64,000 nucleotides of DNA from contig NC_135789.1 in assembly GCF_051106095.1 (NCBI RefSeq), positions 18,039,501 to 18,103,500 of the forward strand. The letters run 5' to 3'. This document shows positions 46,101 to 58,245 of the stretch, one piece after another. Each line of letters opens with the position of its first letter. The stretch's first letter is position 1. A program made the translations under genes and the position numbers. The stretch is from Pogona vitticeps (taxonomy: Eukaryota; Chordata; Lepidosauria; Squamata; Agamidae). The notes beneath the pieces were generated by a model. That model did no database searches. It was not told where the DNA came from and saw only the letters and a list, made by a program, of their open reading frames with translations.

Positions 46101-48638
46101 ACGAACTCGAGTGTGCAAGAACTGAGCAGGCCTGTTAATGACAAGGCCCTTTGGTGGTTCTTCATTCCCGGGGTCCTTATAAATTAGAAATGACTTCATG
46201 GCCCAGGGCAGGGATACAGAGGACTACGGCTCCCCTAATCCTTTACCGTTTGCCCTGCTAGGTTGTTCTAAAGAGAATGATAAAGTAAAACATCCAGGGG
46301 TGGGAGGTGGGGGGTTTCTCTTGTAAATCATTTCTATATTCCAAATATTTGCTTAAATATCCATGGCAAAGCACACCTTCCCCCCAAGCTGTTTACGAGA
46401 TGTCTGATGTCAGCCACGATGCATCAGATGCGTCTTTGCTGAAACAGGGCGGCATAGTCAAGGAACAGCAATCGTGTATAAGGAAGACGGGCGTCTCTTT
46501 GTTTAAGCAGGGAACCTCATAATCCACGCCCTTGAGGCCCGTGCATAACAAGGAACAGCAGGACCATCTCAGAGCTGCATGTTCCACGGCCCCAAGGCCA
46601 TCCCAGCCTGCCAAACTGGGGAGAACTGGTTCGCTCTCCTAAATCAGCATATGTTTGCCGCCTGCTCTTTAGCGCGAATGTTTCGTGTCCAGGCCTGCCG
46701 GTAACGCAAGTCCTGGGATTCAGTATTAACACACGGTGGCCGGATGGGACCTCAATCCAGAGCCATCTCGTGCCTCACAAATTTGAGGCAAGACCCAAGA
46801 AAAGCTGGTGGATTTCCCATCATCTCTTTTCTCCCCCTTCCAACCTTCTAGGGTCGAAGGCACAGAGAGGTTTTGGCAGGAAACAAAAGCTGCTGCAGAC
46901 TGCCGACCACCCCCTTCTCAGCGAGCGGCAGGAACGATAATTATCCACTTTTTCATCGGCATCGGTGGTCTGTCTGGGACCGCCGTTTCCACGCTTCTGG
47001 TCCCGCTGCTGACGGCTCCTTTCCTTTCCCCTTCCAGGTGAATTTTCTCAGCTACGTGGCTATCACCTCGGCTGCCCTCCCAGCCCTTACAGAGAGTAAA
47101 GGTGGTATCATTGTCCTCTCCTCGCTGACAGGTGAGTGGCGGCCTGTTTTTTTTGGGGGGGGAATGTGTGTGCCGCATCATTGGAGCAGATCTGGAAAGG
47201 TCACAGCAAAAAAGCAAAGCAAAAAAAGCAAAGCGTGCTGCTTATATACCGCCCCCTAGCGCTTCAAGCACTCTCTGGACGGTTTACAAGTTAATTATGC
47301 AGGCTCCACATTGCCCCCCCCCCCGGAACGAGCTGGGTACTCATTTTACCGACCTCGGAAGGCTAGAAGGCCGAGTCAACCTTGTGCCGGCTACCTGGGA
47401 TTTGAACCCCAGGTCGTGAGCACAGTTTGGGCTGCAGTACAGCGGTTTAAAGCAGCCTCTGCCCTAAAAAGGTTATGGCGAAATAATTTTATCCAGATCG
47501 CTTTCATTCCACATTGGAGATAAAGTGAGGCTTTGAAACTACGGTGGGATCCTCTTGTCCACAGAATCAGTATCCACTGTTTCACTTATCTACGGCCTGA
47601 AAATATTAAAAAGAAAAACCCTAGAAATGTATACAGTATATTTCTAAAGATGAAGTGACCTGAACTGGCCACAAGAGGGAGCCAAAGACCATGCTATCTG
47701 CTATTAAAATAGCATTCACTGTAATCCATGTTTTTCAGTATCCACAGGCACTCCTTGGAACTGATCTCCTGCCGATACGGGGGTCCCACTGTACTAGGAA
47801 TGTAGTTAGAAAGTCGTCATTTGATCACCGTGTTACCTTTCATTAAAAGCATCTTCAACTATAGTTAGATAAATAAGTCTTCCCTCCATCTCTTTCCATT
47901 TCCAGTGTAGGAGATCGCTAGGAACAAAGTCCATATAAGGACCCATAACACAGTTTGAGTTTTCGTTTTGAGTTTTGATCCCATCACGACTCACGGCTTA
48001 AAAAAAAAAAAGCCAGGAGTCCTGGGACCTCAACGTCTCGTTACAGGGAGAATTGCCACCCCATTCACGGCCTCGTACTCGGCCACCAAGTTTGCCCTTG
48101 AAGGCTTCTTTGGGTCTTTACGCCACGAGCTGGCCATGCAGGAGAAGGATGTGAGTGTGACCGTCTGTATCCTGGGCCTCATCGACACCGAATCGGCCTT
48201 GAACAAAACCAGGTGGGTTGAGGCATCGCTCGGAGCCTTCCCGCCGCTGTTGGTAAGAACAGGTTGGGCCTGTGAAAATTCCACTTTTGCGGCAGTGGAT
48301 TTCCCGGCGACTGGGTTTTGGTCCGAACTTTAAAGGCCAGAAGCAGAGAATTCCCTTTTTTACTGATCACGTGCAATGTCCAAAGATATATCGATGAACA
48401 GCTGGTTCTAGGGGGAATCATCACTCATAATCCCATCCTTTCTAGGGACGTGGTGGACATGAAGGCTGCGCCAGTCTCCGATACCGCCTTGGCCATTGTG
48501 AAAGCTGGCGCCACCCGGACGATGGAGCTCTTCTACCCATGGACGATCCAGCTTCTGTGCCTGATCCGAGATTGGTTCCCGGAACAAAGGAATGGGATCA
48601 TCAGGGGCTTCTATAATTTTCCTTCCCCTTCTGCCTAG
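43115..48638 (+). CDS. HSD11B1L: Hydroxysteroid 11-beta dehydrogenase 1-like (7 coding exons, 290 aa)
   Basis: HSD11B1L (SDR26C) is a classical short-chain dehydrogenase/reductase related to 11-beta-HSD1; its physiological substrate is poorly defined. Coding exons: 43115-43199, 43974-44104, 45069-45180, 45465-45556, 47038-47131, 48047-48212, 48446-48638 (873 nt). All are GT-AG with consistent phases. An N-terminal hydrophobic anchor (MRLLGVVLCSLAVIVGWVAF) is followed by a lysine-poor loop. The cofactor motif TGASTGIG is at residues 39-46, LNHI at 117-120, a catalytic-type Ser at about 168-169 (LSSLTG), and YSATK at 182-186 with Y182 and K186. The C-terminus FYPWTIQLLCLIRDWFPEQ matches the human end. 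The exon order and neighbour MICOS13 agree with human 19p13.3. The enzyme appears intact. Confidence 0.93.
43715..43840 (+). mobile_element. tRNA-derived SINE with CR1-like tail
   Basis: A-box-like GTGGTTTACCTATCTGACTGCAGAATC and B-box-like GGGGTTTGATTCCCC are followed by GGGGCTGGACTCGATGATCC.TAGGGTCCCTTCCAGCTCTG, the tail shared with CR1 LINEs. It lies in HSD11B1L intron 1. Confidence 0.7.
44445..44800 (+). mobile_element. Non-LTR retrotransposon C-terminal fragment
   Basis: A frame at 44449-44742 encodes YEICKRDLKALGMDLNRLE and AWRQAVHHVLSQFEETLVQQ, a pattern I associate with the C-terminal part of many endonuclease-reverse transcriptase polyproteins. It ends with GCACGTTACCATAGTCTCTC, the tail also seen at about 32680-32720. 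It lies in HSD11B1L intron 2 in the sense direction. It is not an exon: it has no splice context. Confidence 0.6.
45275..45370 (+). mobile_element. tRNA-derived SINE fragment
   Basis: GGAGCCAGAGGTTGGGAGTTCGAACCCCCCTCTGTG contains a B box (GTTCGAACC). It lies in HSD11B1L intron 3. Confidence 0.55.
45557..47037 (+). other. HSD11B1L intron 4 (unrecognised)
   Basis: No gene and no element that I can name. Moderately GC-balanced unique-looking sequence at 46380-46740 may be an old repeat. Confidence 0.4.
47220..47460 (-). mobile_element. Interspersed repeat typical of squamates
   Basis: The stretch GCTTATATACCGCCCCCTAGCGC through TTTACCGACCTCGGAAGG and GGCTACCTGGGATTTGAACC has the look of a widespread reptile LINE/SINE repeat. 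A tRNA-like B box (GGGATTTGAACC) is near its right side. Orientation and family are uncertain. Confidence 0.5.
47542..47791. mobile_element. Tc1/mariner-type MITE (CAGTGGGATCC family), 250 bp
   Basis: The left end CGGTGGGATCCTCTTGTCC and the right end in reverse CAGTGGGACCCCCGTATC match, with TA at 47540-47541 and 47792-47793. It shares internal CCTGAAAATATTAAAAAGAAAAACC and AGAGGGAGCCAAAGACCATG with copies at 25.2-26.1 and 60.65 kb. It lies in HSD11B1L intron 5. Confidence 0.85.
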
Positions 48639-48784
48639 GATCCTGCCTGGCACCCTTCTAGATAGGTCCGACCACAGATGATCTTCCACCCGGTAGGGCT
48701 ACATCCCTTCAAGGCTTGTCATTGTGGACTCTGGTTCCGCGAGAGTGCAAAATCCAGTCCCTGTTTTCCGGGAAGGTGTTCTTT

Positions 48785-49402
48785 TCAAGCTGCTGAACTG
48801 TCTCTCAAAAGCAGGTTCGGCCTTTTTAACGACCCCTGGAAGGTTTGGATTGAAAGGCGGTGCGGACTTAACCCCACACGGTTCTCTCCATTCCATGCCT
48901 CTTTTAATTGCCTGATGAGCAGTTCCTCCTTTTTGGTGGGATTAAACACAGGAGTCATGTTGTCATCAACAAAACCTTTCGTAATAAACGTGGCAGGGGA
49001 ATCAACAACAGCTTCCGCGGGTCCAACGAGACCAGCTGCGAATGGAGACTCTGTCCGAGCAAATGGAATTCCGTAACTCGATTCCTCGTCCCTGAATGCA
49101 GGGAGGCTACGAATCTCTCTTGGTCGGTCTGTTTTCTCCCAGGGCCGCTCCTCACTACACAGATGGTCCCACAGCATGGGTGACAGGCCCAGTCTCCCTT
49201 TCAAGGGGTCTTGAATTGGCAGAATTGGGTCTGGATGAACCACCTTCTTCCAACATCCTTTTCCCCACGGATATACATGATCCAGATATAGACGGTCCAT
49301 TCCAAGGGGTCTGGTTCTCCCAGTTGCACCTTCCAGACCATGTCCTCGCCCTCGTACAAATCCGCCACCCCTCTCTCTACGCATCTCTTCCCTTCCTGGC
49401 AC
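48785..49402 (-). other. Unrecognised 205-codon open frame
   Basis: A single minus-strand frame runs antisense to the region just beyond HSD11B1L. It has non-simple composition: an Arg/Gly-rich start (RRERGGGFVRGRGHGLEGA), an aromatic segment (MDRLYLDHVYPWGKGCWKK), a Pro/Leu middle and a charged helix-like end (TKKEELLIRQLKEAWNGE). I do not recognise any domain. The purine-rich minus-strand sequence upstream (49400-49600) could extend it. It could be part of an old mobile element, an exon of an unknown gene, or chance. It also overlaps where the HSD11B1L 3' UTR would lie (AATAAA at 48983). Confidence 0.35.
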
Positions 49403-49599
49403 ATTATATATGGTCCATCTTTCTGCTCCTTCTTCAGATCACTCTCCTCCTTTTCCTCTCACTCTGGACTAACCATTCTTCTGACCGCCAGCTTTTCCCC
49501 TTTTCCTTCTCCTCCCCCTCTGCCATCTTCTACCTCCCTTTCCTCCTGCCGTTTTTCTTTCTTTTTCTCTAGTCCCTCCTCCTATATTTAGATCTTCCA

Positions 49600-51049
49600 C
49601 CTCCCTGGTCAAGGTGGGCATAATATTGTGGCATCCTCAGACACATGCCGGGATGGCTCACTCTCAACTATCTCCTCAATCCTCACTTCACAGTAGGGAG
49701 GGCTTGAAACTCTAGGAATAATCTTGAGTGTGATTTCAATTTTTTTAAAAAATAACCTGGTTCATTTCCAGCTTCCTTCCACTGGTACAAGGATTTCATC
49801 CTACAGATCTAATTCCATGTGTCAAACAATCTAATTCCATGTGTCAAACATTTCCTCCCTTCCAAACACAGTGAACTCTGATGCCCATCATCCCTGGACA
49901 TGGTGGTGTGGCCTATGGGTATCGTAGTTTGAGATGCTAGTTTCCCTGTGGTTAGAAATGGATTTTCTCAGGAGTGGAGCAATAAATTTGGAGGGAAGCG
50001 GAGGTGTCGGTTTTCCTTCTTTTAACCAAACTCCTGTTTTCTGTCTTTTTACCAAAAACGCCATTTCCCTCTCCTTCCCCGTTTAACAAACATTAAATTA
50101 ATTTAAACATGAACAAGTTTAATGGGAAGGAGAGGGAAAAGAACTGTGTCCTGATCCTTTAAGATAAAACCAATTTCTTTTTAATTTTGTGAAGGGACAT
50201 AAGAATAAGAAGCATTTATATTGCTCTGATGTTTAACTGATACTCAGGTTTTTCGTTCAGGCTTGTATCGGTTCTATAATACCAGTCCACATTTTTATAA
50301 TTTGGTCTGTTTTTTACTCAGATGCATATTTTCAAATAATAATGTTAGTAAAAGTCAAATACTTGTTCAATTCTAATATTTTTATAATGCCCATTTTAAA
50401 ATATTTTTACCCTGCTTTTCTCCATCAAAAGGAACTCATGGCGGCTTGCCGTATTTTTTTCATGTGTAAGACGCCCCCACGTATAAGACGCCCCCCACTT
50501 TCCTAATCCAAAAGTTCTTTCATTGCAAGAAAGTTGAGGGGGGGGGCAGGGATCAAAGCGCTTTAGTCCCTCCTCCCTTCCTTATTCCCATGAGTAAGAT
50601 GACCCTCAATTTTTAATCTAAACATTTTAGACAAAAGTACTGTCTTATACACAGAAAAAATGTTACATCTTTTAAAAGACGTTATTTAAAAGATGTAAGC
50701 CGCCTGGCATCTTTTTTAAAGGAGAAAAGCTGGGTAAAATAATAATAATAAATTAAATAAATAATTAAATCAATAAATAAAGTCTCACCACCTGTGGTTT
50801 CCTTAATTATTTTACCTTCTACACATACAGACAGATGTGACTTTCAGCAATATATGATGATACAGGATCTAGATCATTTGATGCACCAGTAGTTAGTCAC
50901 CATAAACATGACGATTCCATCGCCAGCTGTAAGAATAAAAAAAAGTTTGAGAATTTAATAATACGTGTCATCAAGCTAAATGTGACTCATGGCAACCCTT
51001 TTCTGGGTTTTCTAGGTAGAACGAGTCCTCAGAAGTTCCCTTCCCTTCT

Positions 51050-51050
<1 letters not shown>
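49600..51050. other. Intergenic spacer with a MITE
   Basis: AT-rich sequence without a gene. At about 50450-50662 there is a MITE of the GTATAAGACG family (CCGTATTTTTTTCATGTGTAAGACGC against GTCTTATACACAGAAAAAATG). A LINE-tail-like AAGCCGCCTGGCATC.AGAAAAGCTGGGTAAAATAATAAT occurs at 50695-50780. (TTTA)n-(TTCA)n at 51047-51122 is the tail of the next element. Confidence 0.55.
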
Positions 51051-51080
<30 letters not shown>

Positions 51081-51122
51081 TTCATTTATTCATTCATTCA
51101 TTCATTCATTCATTCATTCATT

Positions 51123-52807
51123 CCCCCCCCCCAGACAGCGTCTACTCGGGGTGGCTTACAAAATCATAAAATATCATTAAATAACAATAAAAATAGCACA
51201 ATCAAAATAAACAACATTCATAATCATAAAGATATTTGAACATTAATATAGCATGATCAAGATGGGGAATAAAAGAACAGAAAAGATAGAATTCAAGAAC
51301 TGACATGAGGGAAGGCCTGCCTGAAGAGCCAAGTTTTTAAATGGCTATTAAAAACACCCAGCGAGGGAGCCAGGCAGATCTCTGAGGGAAGGCTGTTCCA
51401 TAGTCGAGGGGCCACTGCCGAGAAGGCCCGGTTTCTTGTTCTTTCTTTCCGGGCCTCTCTTGGTGTTAGGCCCCTCAACCGACCCTCCTGGCTATACTGA
51501 GTAATTCGGGTAGATCTGGGTGGGAGAAGGCAATCTGCCAAATACCGAGGTCCCAAACCATTTGGGCTTTATATGTCATCATTAACACTTTGAAGTCAAT
51601 GCGGAAACGAATGGGCAGCCAGTGTAGGGCAGCCAGAGTGGGAGAGAGATGCTGGTGTTTTCTCACCCCACTCAGAAGTCTGGCCACCGCGTTCTGCACC
51701 ATTTGAAGCTTCCGCATCAATCTCAAAGGTAGCCCCACGTAGAGCGCATTGCAGTGGTCTAATCGTGAGATGGACGAGAGTAGTGGACGAGAGTAGTGAG
51801 GGATCCCCGATCAAGGCAGGGTCACAGCTGGGCGATCTGCCACAGATGAAAATAGGTGGAGAGGGCCACGGACGCCACCTGGGTTTCCATGGTAAGCGCC
51901 GGGTCCGGATGTATCCCCAAGCTGCGGACCTCACTCCGTATGATGAGAGAATCCCCCAAAAGAGAGGGAGTCTCCCAAACCACCAATGGGGGGGCTGCCC
52001 ACCATCAAGACCTCCATCTTGTCCGGGTTTAGCCTTAACCCATTCAGCTGCATCCATTGCAGTACGGTCTCCAGGCAGCGCTGAAGGGACAGAACGGCAT
52101 CCACTGAAGTAGATGAAAAGGAGATGTAAAGCTGGGTGTCATCAGCATACTGATGGCACGAAGCCCCACACCCCTGATGACCCCACCCAGCGGCCTCTTA
52201 TAGATATTAAACAGCATTGGGGAGATGATCGACCCCTGCGGCACCCCACAGTTGAGACTCCACGGGGCTGAGACACTCTCCCCAAGCTGCACTCTCTGGG
52301 GATGATCCTCCAAGAAGGAATGGAGCCAGGCAAGCACCAGGCCACCGATTCCCAGCTCAGAGAGCCTCCCCAGGAGGATACCGTGGTCGACAGTATCAAA
52401 GGCCGCTGAGATATCGAGGAAGACCAACAAGGACAATTGCCCCTGTCAGCCTCCCTCAGCAGGTCATCCAACAGTGCGACCAGTGCCGTTTCTGTACCGC
52501 GGCCTGGCCTGAATCCCGACTGAAATGGATCCAGAGCATTAATTTCATCCAGAAGTGCCTGAAGCTGATCAGCCACCACCCTCTCTACCACTTTGCTAAG
52601 GAAGTAAACATTGGCGACGGACCTATAATTGCCAGTTTCGTCCTCCGCCAAATTTGATTTCTTCCTAATGGGCCTAATGAGTGTCTCCTTGAGGGCAAGA
52701 GGAACCTTGCCATCCTGGAGAGACCCATTAATTATTGCTGTGGCCCATTCCATATATATTTATATTTATATTTATATTTATATTTATATTTATATTTATA
52801 TTTATAT

Positions 52808-52862
<55 letters not shown>

Positions 52863-55600
52863 TTAATTTATTGTCATTGTATGTATATACACAGTATGCC
52901 TATACAATGAAATTCACAGACACCCAGAGACCAGACACATGCACACACATAAAATTCCCGAAACACTCCCCACCCACTAAAAGTCCCCACTAAAAATACA
53001 AACATCTACACCGCAGGCCAAGTAACACAGTCCAACTAACTATTCACTACTGGTGGTCTTTAAGCTCATTATTAAGTGCAATTATAGCTCTGGGATAAAA
53101 ACTATTCAGAAAACGTGTGGTCCAAGTATTAATTGTTCTATATCTTCTGCCAGATGGCAACAGTTCAAAAAAGTTATAAGCAGGATGGGAAGAGTCTCTC
53201 AGGATGCTGTGTGACTTCCTCAGACAGCAGGATGTGAAGATGTCATCCAGGGTTGGTAGCTGGAGCCCAATGATATTCTGGGCAATGTTAATGGTTCTCT
53301 GTAGAGCTTTTTTGTCCGCTACAGAGCTAGTCCCAAACCATGCCAGAATGCCATAGGTTAGGACACTCTCAATGGTGCTACGATAGTATGACAGAAGTAG
53401 ATGCTGAGATAAATTAAACTTGCCGAGCATTCTCAGGAAATACAGCCTCTTCTGTGCCTTCTTCACTAGCACGTTGGCATTTAAATTCCATGAGAGGTCC
53501 TCTAAGATGTAAGTGCCCAGAAATTTAAAACTACCAACTCTCTCCACTTCCTCACCATTTATGTACAGTGGTAAATGTACATTTCTCTTCCTTCTAAAAT
53601 CAATTATGAGTTCTTTAGTTGTTTTGATGTTAAGTGTGAGATGATTTTCTTTACACCAAAGTATCAACCCTTGTACTTCCTTTCTATAAGCAGACTCATT
53701 GTTCTTATTTATGAGCCCCACCACTGTCATATCATCCAAATTTAATAACTGCATTGGTGTTATACAGTGGGGTGCGATCATGTGTGTACAGGGAATAGAG
53801 GAAGGGACTTAGCACACAGCCCTGGGGAGCTCCTGTACTTAGTACCAGGGTAGAAGAATGGTGAGGTCCCATCCTTACTAACTGTGGCCTATCTGTCAGA
53901 AAGTCCTTTATCCACACGCAGATCTTCTGAGGTAATCCCAGGTTGATCATTTTAAAAAACAACCTATTTGGTAGAATGGTATTAAAAGCAGAGCTATAAT
54001 CCACAAACAACAGCCTCGCATAAGTTCCCTGTTGTTCTAAGTGGCTCAATACAGTATGGAGTACAATGGACACAGCTTTGATTAGCCAGGCCGGGCAAGG
54101 GTCAAGAGAGGAAGTGGTGGGCCGACATCGATCAAGCGCTTTGTCCACTACATCTGGTGTCACAGGCTGAAAGCGCTTGAGTGTCACCGGGCAAAGCGGA
54201 GCACTGGACATCTCAACTCGATCCACTGTATTTAAAGAAGGAGGGAGATCCCGGCGGATGGCCTCCACTTTTGACTTTAAAAATGCTGCAAATTGGTCAG
54301 GTGAGATATTAGAGAGAGGCCCATCACCCAGACCAATTCTGGATAGATCGCGAATGATACGGAGTAATTCCGCCTGCTGATTGGAAGCTTTGCTTATCTG
54401 GTCAGCGGTGATCGTTTAGCAGCCTTCACCTTGGCCAGGTAATGGTTAGTTGCGATCCTGACAGCTTTCTTATTATAATCTGTCGGTTCCTCTCTCCAGA
54501 TGCACTCTAGCCGTCTCCTGTTTCACCTAATTGCTCGTAGGTCCCGATTATACCAGGACCCTGGCCGAGCTCTACGCCTGAGAGGGAGTTTGGGAGCGAT
54601 CGTGTCTACAGCCCTAGTGGCGGCAGCAAGCCAGCCGTCAAACAGAGCTTTGGCAGGGGTGCCAGACAGGTCAGCTGGAATCCCTCTCATGGTATCTTGG
54701 AATTGCAAAGGATCCAATAACCTTCGAGGGCAGACTATTGAAATAGGTCCCTGCTCCCTGTGGGGAGGGAGTGCCACTGAGAGGTTACATTTTATTAGGT
54801 GGTGATCTGACCATGACAAGGGGACTGACACCAGGTCAGTCACCATCAGACCACGCTTGCTCCGCTCTGTGGAAAATACCAGGTCAAGCATATGGCTGCC
54901 CACGTGTGTGGGACTGTTAACATGTTGGGACATGTCCAAGGAAGCCATGGTTTCCAAGAACTCAAGAGCTGAACCGGAAACCTCTGCCTCCGCATGGATA
55001 TTGAAGTCACCCAGGACTAAATGCCTCGGGGACTCCAACAGTGCCACGGAGACAAGGTGGCTGGGTCGCGGGGAGCGCGGTAACCCAGCAAGATCCCAAT
55101 ATCGTCCCTGGCCCTGACCGACACATGGAAGGCCTCCAGACCCAGCTTAACCACAGTAGAGCACCTAGTAACCTCAAGAGTGTTTCTATAAACAATGGCT
55201 ACTTTCTCCCCCCCGCCCCTCCAGTCTACCCTGATGCTGTACTGCATAACCGGGAGGACAGGCCAGGGTCAGGGGTACTCCCCTTCCCCGCTCATCCAAG
55301 TCTCGGTCATGCACGCCAGGTCTGCATCCTCCTCCAGAATAAGATCTTGAATAATCTGGGATTTATTGGACACAGACCTGGCATTTAACAGCACCATTTT
55401 TAGAGTGGAGGGCCGGCTGATCCGCCTACCTCGGGACTGGCAGTTGGTCACAGACTCAGAACAGTGAACAGCTTTCAAACATCTGTTCACTGTTCTCCTG
55501 GCACGAGTAGGGAATGTGCCATCGCTATACCTCCCTCTACCCGTAATCACTCGGATGTTCTGTGGACCCCCGCTGGGGGGGGCACGCCTTCATGTCAGAA
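51123..55600 (-). mobile_element. CR1/L2-type LINE, long but interrupted and frame-broken
   Basis: Read on the minus strand it shows an endonuclease part (about 55550-54520; MVLLNARSVSNKSQIIQDLI, LVLGDFNIHAE, WSDHHLI), then linker and thumb-side regions (about 54460-54080; CPAWLIKAV). After an inserted element the reverse transcriptase follows (52753-52050; SLQDGKVPLALKETLIRPI, YRSVANVYFLSKVVERV, FLDISAAFDTVDHGIL, LNCGVPQGS), then the C-terminal part (51740-51293; LHWLPIRFRIDFKV, APRLWNSLPSEI, HLKTWLFRQAFP). A CCACCCCGAGTAGACGCTGTC 3' motif and an A-rich tail end it. Frames change several times, so it is inactive. Confidence 0.85.
52756..54070 (-). mobile_element. Rex1-like LINE, 5'-truncated, nested in the CR1/L2-type LINE
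   Basis: On the minus strand it begins near HLEQQGTYARLLFVDYSSAF and continues DFLTDRPQLVRMG, STGAPQGCVLSPFLYSLYTHD and a long 244-codon frame (53781-53047) with LDDMTVVGLI, GTYILEDLSWNLN, KKAQKRLYFLRML, YGILAWFGTSSVADKKALQR and LLPSGRRYRTINTWTTRF. The YADD-type motif reads LDDM here. It ends in a (TAAATA)n tail at 52756-52863. It splits the outer LINE between CPAWLIKAV and the SLQDGK segment. Clade assignment is from memory of fish and reptile elements. Confidence 0.78.
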
Positions 55601-55699
55601 AAGAAGAATAAAAAGTGCACAAAATTAATACAAGATACAATATAGTCAACAGATTAATAAAAATCAAAACATAAAAACAAAAACAAAATTCTGGGACAG

Positions 55700-55815
55700 T
55701 GCAGATTTTGCTCGAGGCCACACAAGCTGGCTCTTCTCCCAGGAGGCACACAGTGCAGAATTCGAACTCCCAACCTCCGGCTCCAATGCCAGGGACCTCA
55801 AACCCTGTGCTCTCC
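55700..55815 (-). mobile_element. tRNA-derived SINE fragment
   Basis: CACACAAGCTGGCTCTTCTCCCAGGAGG and GAATTCGAACTCCCAACCTCCGGCTCC form, in reverse, a B-box-bearing SINE as at 23.3 and 40.9 kb. Confidence 0.55.
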
Positions 55816-58245
55816 AGCCAATAAATCCTTAAGAATTCAAGATGCTAAAATATCTCTTCCGGCAGAAGTCAATCAAAGCCCACTCGGGTTCAGTCGGGAT
55901 TTATTCAAATAAATTCAGATTTATTCGAGAAAACTCAGGTAAGAGCCTGAAGACCACAGGAAGGAGCTGGACACAAATGTCAACTAGCAGATTTCACCTG
56001 CAAAAATGTGGAGCGGTCGCATCAAGAATTCGAGGAGGAAGGGAAACGAGTGGGGACGGGAAGGGCAGGAAGAATCCTGTTATCCTCTTCCTCTCACTCA
56101 ATTTAATATTTTAAAAGTCCTTTTAAGGTGAAGAGAAGACAGAGGTGGGGACGGGAGAAGGGAAAGATAGGTAGGTGTATATATATATATATTTATATTT
56201 ATATATATATATATATTTTTTATATATATATTATATGTTTCTTTTTCAAGTTCAAAATTAAGGTTCAGCCATCATTGAAATTACTCCATAGCAGAAATAG
56301 AATAACATCATACAAATTGTCACGTACAGAATTGACAGTTAGGTATAAAAAAAAAAACACCTGTATTTACAGTTTGTAAACGTGGACTTCAGAAGGAAAG
56401 AAAGAGCCACAACCTCACAAAAGTCACTCACACCCTTCCATACGCTGCTTGTAGCTTCCTCTTGCTGGGTCTGCCTTTCCCCTGGCGGGCGGCCGCTCTG
56501 GAAAGAACCCTGAACACTTAAAAACGGAGCCACGGGGGAGGAAAACAGGGCTGGGAACAGCTGTCCTCAGTGAGAACTAGTAACTTGAAAATTTTCCTCA
56601 CTAAATCCCTCTGGCAAAAAATATGCCCGTGGTGAAGTTGAGTTTGGTAGGACTTAACCGGTGCAGGCGTATGGGATGACAAGCGTCATCCTTTAGAGTT
56701 CAGATGACTCCAGACTACAACACCCATCAGCCCCGTGGAGGATTCAAACTCCCAACCTCTGGCTCCACAGCCAGAGATCAAACTTCACTGAGATTCCAAT
56801 CTCTGCACCAAAACCTGGGCCAGGGTGGGGTCGAACGGGCAAGAAAAATGAAGCAAAATGTAAATTTATAACGCAAGCCGAGAGGGAGTCATCATGGCAT
56901 TGTCCCCAAATATCTATATATTTGCATAGGTTATTCTGCCCTTTTAAAAATATGCTATTTTGCATAATGTTATTCTGATTTGCTACACCCGAGAGCAGGA
57001 AGATCACATCCAAGCCCAGCGAATTCGACCCTTAGATTTTTTATGGCACAATCACTCACCAATGTCTGAACATGCCATGAGGACTGGAAACTTGCTTGTC
57101 AAAATCAAATTTTTAGAACCCGATCATCTTGGAATCAAAGGAAAATGGACGTCACAGGCAGTCCCTCTCTTTCTCTCTCTCTTTTATTTTTCCATCATGG
57201 AATCATTTGAAATCCTGGGTTTGGGGGGAATCTGGTAAAGCCTGCTTTTATAGCAACAATTTTAGACATCACTGTGCTTTTAAATAAAACTATCAGGGAA
57301 AGGGAGACAGGCTTTTGTTCTCCCACTTTTATGCCTCCCTCCCACTAACCATCTGTAAGCCAAGACCCTACCTTCTTAAAAATGCTCCCCCCCTCGAGTT
57401 CTTCCCCCACCCCAGAAAATAGAATCTCGTTAGCTGAAAATCCTAACGGGATGGGCTGAGCCCCTCCTCTTGTCCCAGACTCTCGTTTTCAAAAAAGGTC
57501 TCCTTTAGCCCCAAAGCTGGAGAGCCGCCAAATGGAGCTGTGATTCTTCTTCCCAGCATGTCCTGGGTTCAAATCCCAGCGCCCCCCTTTCCGAGAACCG
57601 CTGAGAATCCACTGGGGTCAGATAAGGTCAAAGCGACCCATGGCCAGTGTTGGGAAAAGCTGACCCATATAAAGGTTTCTGACTCTTGGCAACGCAGCTG
57701 ATGGCACTCTTTTCTCACTCACAAACACACAGACACACACACCATAACAGGAATGTTTTAAGTATATAATCAAATTCTGGCATATTTCAGAGTCAGTCCG
57801 CAAGAGACTACGTGTAGCATCATCCTCATTTTATCAAGGTCCCTCTCCCTCTTTTTTGGTCAAAAGGTGGCCCCTGGCGTGTCGGACCTCGGCGCTGCAA
57901 CACGAATTGCTGGGTTTTCCATGTGCTTTGAATCGGAGATGGATTCAGGAAACACAGATGGCTGGAGACGGCGAGCCGGGGGGGAGGGAGAAGGTGAGGG
58001 AGACAACGGAGACCCCCCCCAAAAAATACCAAAGTCTGGGGATGCAGGTTAATAGATGGTGGGGGGGGAGGGTTAAGGGCTTCTCTAGGACGTTAACGTG
58101 GCCTGTGTAGGGAGGGGAGGGTTTTAAGGCTGTCACGCTAGCAAGAATGCTCGAAGGGAAAGGGGTTTGGCACAAGAGAACTATGGCGAAGGCGCCTGTT
58201 CTGTTCGTGGTCCCGTCGCCCAGCTGGCTTTGGGATGGGATGGGA

